This document shows positions 56,856 through 64,000 of a stretch of 64,000 nucleotides of DNA, in pieces. Below the pieces are notes generated by a model that was not told where the DNA came from, ran no database searches, and saw only the letters and a list, made by a program, of their open reading frames with translations. Position 1 is the first letter of the stretch. Each line of letters opens with the position of its first letter. Source of the DNA: JABDQZ01 sp963801985 (lineage in GTDB: Bacteria > Pseudomonadota > Gammaproteobacteria > Chromatiales > Chromatiaceae); assembly GCA_963801985.1 (NCBI GenBank), contig CAWDGV010000007.1:1-64000 (forward strand), written 5' to 3'. The position numbers were made by a program, and so were the translations under genes.

Positions 56856-58059
56856 TACCCAATTAACGGGGCTTCCCGACGAGAATGGACATTTTGGCAA
56901 GTATGGCGGTATTTTTGTTGCTGAAACATTAATGAAACCGTTGGAAGACCTGGCTGTTGCCTACCAGGAATGTCTGCAGGATGAGTCTTTCCTGGCAGAG
57001 CTGGATGAAGATCTTGCGCATTATGTGGGTCGACCATCTCCGGTCTACCATGCACAGCGTTTAAGTCGTGAACTTGGTGGTGCGCAAATCTACCTCAAGC
57101 GTGAAGATCTTAATCATACCGGTGCGCATAAAATCAATAATACGATTGGCCAGGCGCTGGTGGCCAAGCGCATGGGTAAAAAGCGAATTATTGCAGAAAC
57201 CGGAGCAGGACAGCACGGTGTTGCCACAGCTACCGTTGCAGCCCGCCTGGGACTGGAATGCGTGGTTTACATGGGGGCTGTCGACGTTGCCCGCCAGGAG
57301 GCAAATGTCTATCGCATGCGTTTACTGGGTGCTGAAGTTCGTTCCGTGACATCAGGCTCTAAAACCCTGAAGGATGCCCTGAACGAAGCCATGCGTGACT
57401 GGGTCACAAATGTTGATGATACTTTTTATATCATTGGAACCGTTGCGGGCCCGCATCCGTATCCGGCGATGGTACGTGATTTCCAGACCATTATCGGCAG
57501 GGAGGCGAGGCAACAGATGATGTCAATGGTTGGTCGCCTGCCAGATAGTCTGGTTGCCTGTGTCGGCGGTGGCTCGAATGCAATCGGTCTTTTTTATCCC
57601 TTTATCAACGATAATGATAGTCAGAATGTATGGTGTGGAAGCTGCTGGTGATGGTCTTGCAAACCGGGCATCATGCGGCTCCCTTGTGTGCGGGCAGACC
57701 GGGTGTATTACATGGTAATCGCACCTATCTGATGGAAGCCGATGACGGCCAGATTATTGAAACCCATTCAATTTCTGCAGGTCTTGATTATCCGGGCGTT
57801 GGTCCTGAACATGCCTGGCTGAAAGATACCGGCAGGGCTGAATATGTTGCCATTAATGATAATGAAGCGCTGGCGGCCTTTCATCGGCTGACCACGAACG
57901 GAAGGTATTATTCCTGCACTTGAATCAAGTCATGCAGTGGCTCACGCGATGAAAATGGCGCCTGGTATGGATAAAGATCAGATTATCCTGGTGAATCTGT
58001 CAGGTCGTGGGGATAAAGACATGCATACGGTTGCTGCAAAAGATGGGATTTCAATATGA
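56833..58059 (+). CDS. trpB: Tryptophan synthase beta chain, three frameshifts
   Basis: This is about 407 residues after repair. It condenses indole with serine to tryptophan using PLP. Seen are YLKREDLNHTGAHKINNTIGQAL (PLP lysine in HKINN), AETGAGQHGVATATVAA, CVGGGSNAIGLFYPF and LVNLSGRGDKDMHTV. The start is GTG 56833 or, better spaced after GAGG, TTG 56842. Three extra bases (about 57619, 57658 and 57900) break the frame. Removing them gives VRMYGVEAAGDGLQTGHHAAPL and TTNEGIIPALESSHA, standard TrpB sequence. Three shifts in one core gene point to patchy consensus error. Confidence 0.93.
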
Positions 58060-58860
58060 GTCGAATAGCTTCCACATTCAATAGTCTCAAAGAGCAGGGT
58101 CAAAAAGCGTTAATTCCGTTTATAACGGCGGGTGACCCTTCACCGGAAATCACGGTTAACCTGATGCATGCTCTGGTTGAGGCAGGTGCAAATTTACTCG
58201 AGCTTGGTGTGCCGTTTTCTGACCCAATGGCAGATGGACCGGTTATTCAGCGCGCCAGTGAACGGGCTCTGGAACACCATGTCTCCATGTCTGATGTGCT
58301 CCTGATGGTCAGACAATTCCGTGAAAAAGATCAAAATACACCAATTGTATTGATGGGTTACCTTAATCCCGATCGAAGTGATGGGCTATGATAAATTTGC
58401 AGCTGCTGCAGCTGATGCCGGTGTCGATGGAGCCATTACCGTGGATATTCCACCACGGGAAGCCCATGACTTGCTGATTGAGCTTCGTAACAACAAAATT
58501 GACCCGATTTTCCTGCTGGCTCCGACCAGTACCGAGTCGAGGATTAAACTCATCACGCAAGCAGCAAGTGGTTTTGTATACTATGTTTCATTAAAGGGAG
58601 TAACCGGTGCAGCTACACTGGATATCCCTGCAGTAGAGAACAAGATTGCGCAAATTCGTGAAACAACTGATTTGCCTATTGGCGTTGGTTTTGGTATTTC
58701 GGATGCTGAAACTGCTGGTAAAATGTCAAAGATCAGCGATGCTGTCATTGTTGGTAGTGCACTGGTTAGAAAAATTGAAGATAACAAGGATGATCCCGAT
58801 ACCATCATGCATGCGGCCAGAGAGCTGATCGGTGGTATGCGACAGGCAATGGATTCATAA
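58056..58860 (+). CDS. trpA: Tryptophan synthase alpha chain, one frameshift
   Basis: This is a 267-residue (repaired) TIM-barrel subunit that cleaves indole-3-glycerol phosphate to indole for TrpB. Visible are ALIPFITAGDPSPE, catalytic Glu in NLLELGVPFSDPMADGPVIQ, VLMGYLNP, DGAITVDIPPREA and VYYVSLKGVTGA. The start forms an ATGA overlap with trpB. An extra base near 58368-58371 splits it; dropping it gives YLNPIEVMGYDKF, the family sequence. Confidence 0.94.
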
Positions 58861-58887
58861 GTATTAAAACAGGCGGGAACACAGAAA

Positions 58888-59748
58888 ATGAGCTGGTTTG
58901 AAAAACTGATGCCCAGCCGCATCAGAACTGAAGGCGGTACTAAAAAGGCTGTACCAGAAGGCCTATGGGCAAAATGTCCTGGTTGCAGTGCCATCCTCTA
59001 CAAAGCCGAGCTTGATCGAAGTTTTAATGTCTGTCCAAAATGCAGTTACCACAATCGTATCGGTGCGCGACGTCGGCTTGAGCTTTTCCTCGATCCGGAG
59101 AACCAGGAAGAAATTGGCGCTAACCTGGAACCACTTGATCCACTGAAATTCAAGGACGGTAAAAAATACAAAGACCGGATCACTGCCGCACAGAAAGCGA
59201 CCGATGAAAAAGATGCCCTGGTTGTGATGAAAGGACAGCTTAAAGGCATGGACATCGTTACCGCTGCCTTTGAATTCAGTTTCATGGGCGGGTCAATGGG
59301 TTCGGTTGTTGGTGAGCGATTTGTGCGTGGAGCCAATGCCTGTCTGGAACATAACATTCCCTATGTTTGTTTTTCATCGTCGGGTGGGGCACGCATGCAG
59401 GAATCGCTGTTTTCATTGATGCAGATGGCAAAAACCAGTGCTGCCCTGGGAAAAATGGCTGATCGTGGTATTCCCTTTATTTCAGTCATGACAGACCCTA
59501 CCATGGGCGGCGTTTCTGCGAGTCTTGCCATGTTGGGTGATTTGAACGTGGCAGAGCCTAATGCGTTGATTGGGTTTGCCGGTCCACGCGTCATCGAACA
59601 GACTGTTCGTGAAAAACTCCCGGAAGGTTTCCAGCGATCTGAGTTTTTGCTTGAACATGGGGCAATCGATACGATTATTGATCGCCGTGAAATGCGTGAT
59701 GAATTGTTTTCAATACTTTCTATTCTCTTAAAGAAGAAAGCCAGCTGA
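58888..59748 (+). CDS. accD: Acetyl-CoA carboxylase carboxyltransferase beta subunit
   Basis: This 286-residue subunit forms, with AccA, the carboxyltransferase that makes malonyl-CoA, the first step of fatty acid synthesis and the extender for the PKS. The N-terminal zinc finger is intact (KCPGCSAILYKAEL, NVCPKCSYHNR). The crotonase-like core has FMGGSMGSVVGERFVR, SSSGGARMQE and MTDPTMGGVSAS. A 143-base gap follows before folC. Intact. Confidence 0.97.
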   Translation: MSWFEKLMPSRIRTEGGTKKAVPEGLWAKCPGCSAILYKAELDRSFNVCPKCSYHNRIGARRRLELFLDPENQEEIGANLEPLDPLKFKDGKKYKDRITAAQKATDEKDALVVMKGQLKGMDIVTAAFEFSFMGGSMGSVVGERFVRGANACLEHNIPYVCFSSSGGARMQESLFSLMQMAKTSAALGKMADRGIPFISVMTDPTMGGVSASLAMLGDLNVAEPNALIGFAGPRVIEQTVREKLPEGFQRSEFLLEHGAIDTIIDRREMRDELFSILSILLKKKAS

Positions 59749-59892
59749 GAACGCAAATTTATGCCATAGCATCGTTAAAATGAATCTCAAAATGCTCATT
59801 TGTGAATTACAAACTCCGCTTTTTCGATTAATTTTGCCTTGCCCTGATATAAATCTGTATCCTCAGAAAATGTTTTAATCCTGTAGATATTT

Positions 59893-61155
59893 GTGCGCTT
59901 TAGCAATCTCAATGACTGGCTCGAATGGCAGTCTCATTTACATTTAAAAAGTATTGACCTGGGGCTGGATAGAGTTTCTGCTGTCTGGTCTCGCCTGCAC
60001 CCTGAAAAGATACCCGCTTTTGTCATAACCGTTGCCGGTACCAATGGCAAGGGTTCGAGCGTGGCGATGCTGGAGTCTATATTGTTGTCTGCCGGATTCT
60101 GCGTAGGCTGTTATACCTCTCCTCACCTGGTGAGATATAACGAACGTATCAGGCTGAATGGAGAAGAGGCAGGGGACGAGCAGATATGCAATGCATTTGC
60201 AGCTATTGATGCAGGCAGAGATGATATTTCACTTTCTTATTTCGAATTCGGTACCCTGGCTGCGCTTTATCTGTTCAGTAAAGCTGATTTAGATGTGATT
60301 ATTCTTGAAGTCGGTCTCGGCGGTCGACTTGATGCAGTCAATATTATCGATGCGGATGCCGCATTGATAACCGGAATTGATATCGACCACCAGGATTGGC
60401 TGGGTAACGACCGTGAGGCCATCGGCAGGGAGAAAGCCGGTATTTTGAGGAAGCAACAACAAGCTGTTTTTGCTGGTACTGATGTGCCTGACAGCGTGCT
60501 TGCCCATGCGCAGAAGGTTGGAACAAAACTGTTAATTGCCGGTCAGAATTACCAGGTATTGAAACAGGAAAACAGCTGGGACTTTGAGTCGGTTTCAGGT
60601 AACAGGAACGCTCTGCCGATACCTGCATTGCGCGGCAGGCATCAGCTTGAGAATGCTGCCGGGGTGGTCGCTTTGCTGATAGCCTGTCGTGAGCAGCTGC
60701 CGGTCAGTACAGAGGCAATACGTTTGGGATTGTTAAATGCCCGGATCAAGGGGCGCTTCCAGGTTCTGCAAAAGAAGTTTCCTGTCATTGTTGATGTTGC
60801 CCATAATCAACAGTCAATACAGGCCTTGTGTAATAATTTATCCAGCTTTGTTGTTAAAGGTAAGTTACATGTCATTATTGGCATGCTCAGGGATAAGGAT
60901 ATCCTCAACAGTCTGAAACCCCTGGCGTCAATCGCAGATTCCTGGCATCTTGTTTCAACACCGGGAGACAGGGGGCTCAGTTCCAGGAAACTGTCTGAGA
61001 TATTATCGGTATTGCTTACTGATAAACCGGTGTTTCAGTATGAGAAAGTCGGTGAGGCTTTTGATTCTGTTTTACAATATGGACAGGTTGATGATTCCAT
61101 ACTTGTCACGGGTTCTTTTTTGGTAGCTGGCCAGTTTTTGGAGCTGGATTGCTGA
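59893..61155 (+). CDS. folC: Dihydrofolate synthase / folylpolyglutamate synthase
   Basis: This 420-residue Mur-ligase-like enzyme adds glutamates to dihydropteroate and folates. The ATP-binding P-loop is in VAGTNGKGSSVAMLESIL, then YTSPHLVRYNERIRLNGE, ILEVGLGGRLDAVNI and IDIDHQDWLGNDREAIGREKAGI. The C-terminal half has DVAHNQQSIQAL. Start GTG 59893. It follows accD, as in most gammaproteobacteria. Confidence 0.95.
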   Translation: MRFSNLNDWLEWQSHLHLKSIDLGLDRVSAVWSRLHPEKIPAFVITVAGTNGKGSSVAMLESILLSAGFCVGCYTSPHLVRYNERIRLNGEEAGDEQICNAFAAIDAGRDDISLSYFEFGTLAALYLFSKADLDVIILEVGLGGRLDAVNIIDADAALITGIDIDHQDWLGNDREAIGREKAGILRKQQQAVFAGTDVPDSVLAHAQKVGTKLLIAGQNYQVLKQENSWDFESVSGNRNALPIPALRGRHQLENAAGVVALLIACREQLPVSTEAIRLGLLNARIKGRFQVLQKKFPVIVDVAHNQQSIQALCNNLSSFVVKGKLHVIIGMLRDKDILNSLKPLASIADSWHLVSTPGDRGLSSRKLSEILSVLLTDKPVFQYEKVGEAFDSVLQYGQVDDSILVTGSFLVAGQFLELDC

Positions 61156-61206
61156 ATTTTCGCTTGATGAATGCTGAAGCTAATAGGCAAAACTGATTAA
61201 TATAAA

Positions 61207-61761
61207 ATGACAGAAGATCTTAGAAAACGATTGATTGGCGCTGCTGTTCTGGTTTCCCTGGCAGTGATTTTTATACCAATGCTGCTGGAGGAAGAGACTG
61301 CTGTTGATAGCAGTATCCGTTCGAGCAATATTCCTGATAGAAAAACGGTTGAGTTCCGGAAACCTGGACTCTCTGAAGACGACCTGCTGAAAAAGCAACA
61401 GGAACTGGAGTTTGGTACGACCATTAAGCCTGCTGCTGATACAGAGGTCAAAGAAGTCGTCGTCAATCAGTCAAATCAGGATTATTCTACTGCTCCGTCA
61501 AAACCGGTTACAACCCGTGTCGGCTTAACCAGCTGGATGATTCAGGCCGGTAGCTTCTCGAGTCAGGATAATGCCGAAAAAGTTGTGGAACAGTTACGCG
61601 AGGCGGGTTATGACACGCATTTGGAAGCTGCCGAGGTCAAAAGCAAGAAGGTTTACCGGGTTCGTGTAGGTCCAGAGGTAGACCGTAACAAGGCAGATGA
61701 AATTGCCATAGCAATAACCAAGAAGTTCTTTTTATCGGCAAAGGTTATTCGTTATCCCTAA
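61207..61761 (+). CDS. dedD: SPOR-domain cell division protein DedD-like
   Basis: This 184-residue protein has one N-terminal TM helix (about residues 11-27, AAVLVSLAVIFIPMLL), a polar linker, and a C-terminal SPOR domain (about 105-184: WMIQAGSFSSQDNAEKVVEQ, VYRVRVGPEVDRNKADEIA). SPOR domains bind denuded septal glycan, so it localises to the division site. Position between folC and cvpA matches dedD. Divergent in sequence, as usual for this gene. Confidence 0.85.
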   Translation: MTEDLRKRLIGAAVLVSLAVIFIPMLLEEETAVDSSIRSSNIPDRKTVEFRKPGLSEDDLLKKQQELEFGTTIKPAADTEVKEVVVNQSNQDYSTAPSKPVTTRVGLTSWMIQAGSFSSQDNAEKVVEQLREAGYDTHLEAAEVKSKKVYRVRVGPEVDRNKADEIAIAITKKFFLSAKVIRYP

Positions 61762-61826
61762 AAGTCACTTAACACGGGAAAACTTGTTGTTATAATTACT
61801 TTTTTAATCATCAGTAGCAGATAACT

Positions 61827-62315
61827 GTGATTTGGGTTGACTATGTCATTATAGGCATCATTGCGCTTTCAGCCGTAATTGGTCTTTTCAGGGGATTTGT
61901 CAAGGAAGCCTTTTCATTAATCGTCTGGATTGCTGCATTCTGGTTAAGCTGGACTTTTTTTCGTGACTTTTCCCAATATCTGATTCAATGGATTTCCCTG
62001 CCATCAGCCAGGCTGGGTGTTTCATTTGCCCTGATAATGATTGCAGTATTGATTATTGGTGGCATCATCAATTTCCTGTTGTCACAACTGGTGGAGCATA
62101 CAGGTTTGACCGGCACAGACAGAATGCTGGGAATTTTTTTCGGAATAGGGCGTGGAGCAGTTATCATTGCTATCATTATTTTATTGGCAGGATTGACGGC
62201 CATGCCTGAGGACCCCTGGTGGAATCATTCAATGCTGATTGTTCATTTTCAGGAAATCTCGCTTTGGCTTAAAGAATTTTTACCTGAAGATATCGCCGAA
62301 CATTTCAGTTATTAA
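61827..62315 (+). CDS. cvpA: Colicin V production protein homologue
   Basis: This 162-residue inner-membrane protein has four hydrophobic segments (first: YVIIGIIALSAVIGLFRGFV). LFRGFVKEAFSLIVWIAAFW is a typical CvpA stretch. The gene starts at GTG 61827. CvpA is required for colicin V export and for envelope robustness in some hosts; the exact mechanism is unclear. It precedes purF in gammaproteobacteria generally, as here (46 bases). Confidence 0.93.
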   Translation: MIWVDYVIIGIIALSAVIGLFRGFVKEAFSLIVWIAAFWLSWTFFRDFSQYLIQWISLPSARLGVSFALIMIAVLIIGGIINFLLSQLVEHTGLTGTDRMLGIFFGIGRGAVIIAIIILLAGLTAMPEDPWWNHSMLIVHFQEISLWLKEFLPEDIAEHFSY

Positions 62316-62361
62316 TCTGGATTGTTTAAATAATACTTAGTGTCATAACGGAAACATAAAC

Positions 62362-63876
62362 ATGTGTGGAATTGTAGGCATTGTTGGACATAGTCCTGTC
62401 AACCAGTCACTGTATGACGCATTGATGGTGCTTCAGCATCGTGGACAGGATGCTGCCGGAATTGTTACCTGTGAGGGAAACAAGTTACATCTACGTAAGG
62501 GTAATGGTCTTGCCAGGGATGTTTTCCATACCAGTCACATGATCAAGTTGCGCGGAAACATGGGAATAGCTCATGTCCGCTATCCTACGGCAGGTTCTTC
62601 CTCGTCAGCAGAAGCCCAGCCTTTTTATGTCAACTCGCCCTACGGGATTACACTGGCGCACAATGGCAACCTGACCAACTCGGAAGAGCTGAAAAAAGAT
62701 ATTTTTCGCGAAGACCTCAGGCACATCAATACAACGTCCGATTCAGAGATCCTGCTGAATGTACTGGCCCATGAATTACAGATTCAGGGCAAGCTGCGTA
62801 TTGATGAGAATGATATTTTCAAGGCGGTAGCCGGTGTGCATCGACGCTGTCGTGGTGGTTATGCTGCTATCGCGATGATACCCACCTATGGCATCCTGGC
62901 GTTTCGCGATCCTTATGGTATCCGCCCCGTAGTTTTCGGTAAGCGAATGACTGACCAGGGCGTTGAGTACATGGTGGCCTCAGAGAGCGTGGTGCTGGAT
63001 GCGCAGGGATTTGAGCTGGTAAGAGATATTGAGCCTGGTGAAGCGATTTATATCAATCACAAAGGCGAATTCTTTAGCTATCAGTGCGCGGCCAATCCAG
63101 TGAAATCCCCCTGTATTTTTGAATATGTCTATTTTGCGCGACCAGATTCAATTATCGATGACATCTTTGTTCACAAGGCTCGCTCCAGAATGGGAGCGAA
63201 ACTGGCTAAAAAGATTAAGAGGGAATGGCCCGACCATGATATAGATGTTGTTATCCCGATCCCGGATACCAGCCGGACTTCTGCGTTGGCACTGGCGAAT
63301 AAGCTGGGGGTTCATTACACCGAGGGCTTTATCAAGAATCGTTATATTGGTCGAACCTTTATTATGCCGGGTCAACAGGTGAGAAAAAAATCGGTCAGAC
63401 AGAAACTTAATGCAATTGACCTTGAATTTAAAAACAAGAACGTCATGCTGATTGATGATTCAATCGTTCGGGGTACGACTTCCAAGCAGATCGTGCAAAT
63501 GGCACGTGAAGCCGGCGCTAAAAAAGTCTATTTTGCCTCGGCTGCTCCTCCGGTACGTTATCCTAATGTCTACGGTATCGATATGCCTTCAGCCAATGAA
63601 CTGGTTGCGCATGGACGAACGGTTGAAGAGATCAGGGAAGAAATTTCCTGTGACAGGCTGATATACCAGGACCTGTCGGACCTGATTGATGCAGTCAACC
63701 GCGAAGGCAAAACCAGTATCAAGCAGTTTGATACTTCAGTTTTTGATGGCAACTATGTGACTGGAGACGTCAATGCCGAATACCTGGAACAACTTGAACT
63801 CATCAGAAATGATGCGGCCAAGGAGTCCAAGGAGGAGGCCGCGCGCTCAATTCTCGGGATTCACAATAACCCCTGA
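62362..63876 (+). CDS. purF: Amidophosphoribosyltransferase
   Basis: This 504-residue enzyme starts purine synthesis by converting PRPP and glutamine to phosphoribosylamine. The glutaminase nucleophile is Cys2 in MCGIVGIVG, followed by VLQHRGQDAAGI and AHNGNLTNSEEL. The PRTase domain has the PRPP loop VMLIDDSIVRGTTSKQIVQM. Length equals the family standard. The 124 bases after it show no gene. Confidence 0.97.
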   Translation: MCGIVGIVGHSPVNQSLYDALMVLQHRGQDAAGIVTCEGNKLHLRKGNGLARDVFHTSHMIKLRGNMGIAHVRYPTAGSSSSAEAQPFYVNSPYGITLAHNGNLTNSEELKKDIFREDLRHINTTSDSEILLNVLAHELQIQGKLRIDENDIFKAVAGVHRRCRGGYAAIAMIPTYGILAFRDPYGIRPVVFGKRMTDQGVEYMVASESVVLDAQGFELVRDIEPGEAIYINHKGEFFSYQCAANPVKSPCIFEYVYFARPDSIIDDIFVHKARSRMGAKLAKKIKREWPDHDIDVVIPIPDTSRTSALALANKLGVHYTEGFIKNRYIGRTFIMPGQQVRKKSVRQKLNAIDLEFKNKNVMLIDDSIVRGTTSKQIVQMAREAGAKKVYFASAAPPVRYPNVYGIDMPSANELVAHGRTVEEIREEISCDRLIYQDLSDLIDAVNREGKTSIKQFDTSVFDGNYVTGDVNAEYLEQLELIRNDAAKESKEEAARSILGIHNNP

Positions 63877-64000
63877 CTAAATCGTCATCAGGATAATTAT
63901 CTGGCAGGTTTTTATAGCTTTTTCCGAACATGATGTCCGGATTAAGCTGGAGATTGCTTCAGGTGTTGCACTGTCCAGGTGAAACAAAAAGCTTATTCCT

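Noticed and set aside
1..58860. Programmed +1 frameshifting as a genome-wide explanation for the broken genes
   Set aside because: Break sites share no slippery motif, occur in both directions, and avoid long stretches of genes; consensus error explains them better.
63923..63941. Palindrome TCCGAACAT / ATGTCCGGA after purF
   Set aside because: One mismatch and no T tract; could be an operator for a gene beyond the window but nothing supports it.
1..64000. tRNA, rRNA, CRISPR or transposase genes
   Set aside because: No cloverleaf, spaced direct repeats or transposase-like proteins were noticed on reading both strands.

Overview
The window looks like a chromosomal segment of a gammaproteobacterium with moderate GC. 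The right third has the conserved order aroC / MFS permease, LysR - leuC-leuD-leuB - asd - fimV - truA - trpF-trpB-trpA - accD - folC - dedD - cvpA - purF. Pseudomonads and related Gammaproteobacteria carry much of this order; trpB-trpA between trpF and accD is, from memory, more typical of Thiotrichales, Methylococcales and Xanthomonadales-like genomes. I cannot name a genus. All genes fit translation code 11. I saw no tRNA, rRNA, CRISPR array or insertion sequence.

Region 1 (1-10.3 kb) is an accessory surface-glycan region. It has the 3' half of a KpsC-type Kdo transferase, a CapD/FlaA1-type nucleotide-sugar dehydratase, a clear SQD1-type UDP-sulfoquinovose synthase homologue, two SDR epimerases, a KpsS-type Kdo transferase, two convergent paralogous BioF2/FemAB-like GNAT proteins and a putative glycosyltransferase. 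Region 2 (10.3-19.4 kb) is a single-module, fully reducing type I polyketide synthase (KS-AT-DH-MT-like-psiKR-ER-KR-ACP, no thioesterase). Four bases downstream is a free-standing alpha-oxoamine synthase (AONS) family enzyme. This pair should make a long-chain amino-ketone, that is, a sphingoid-like base, and it lies inside the capsule-type locus. Region 3 (19.4-40.8 kb) is a Wzx/Wzy-type glycan cluster. It holds a reversed WbpM-like dehydratase, a UDP-sugar dehydrogenase, fcl and gmd (GDP-L-fucose), two FkbM-like proteins, a flippase, a Wzy-like polymerase, four or five glycosyltransferases, three other methyltransferases, AsnB, a hexapeptide acyltransferase, two SDRs and a PglC/WcaJ-like phosphoglycosyl transferase. 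A terminator-like hairpin follows. Region 4 (41-44.5 kb) has a second O-antigen-ligase-family protein, an M23 metallopeptidase and a TolC-family channel. Region 5 (44.5-64 kb) is the housekeeping block listed above.

Working model (inference): KpsC/KpsS-type linker enzymes, the PKS-AONS lipid pathway and the two GNAT proteins could make a lipid or lipid anchor. The downstream cluster would assemble a glycan carrying deoxysugar (fucose), uronic acid, perhaps sulfoquinovose and amide, methyl and acyl decorations.

Many genes are broken by one-base indels although the protein sequence stays family-like on both sides: kpsC, an SDR, kpsS, a GNAT, a GT, the PKS, fkbM, aroC, trpB (three) and trpA. 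Because aroC and trpBA are core genes, consensus errors in patches of the assembly are more likely than biological decay. Coordinates below span the repaired genes. No gene-free stretch exceeds 300 bases; the longest gaps are 9019-9288, 40752-41005 and 52589-52845.
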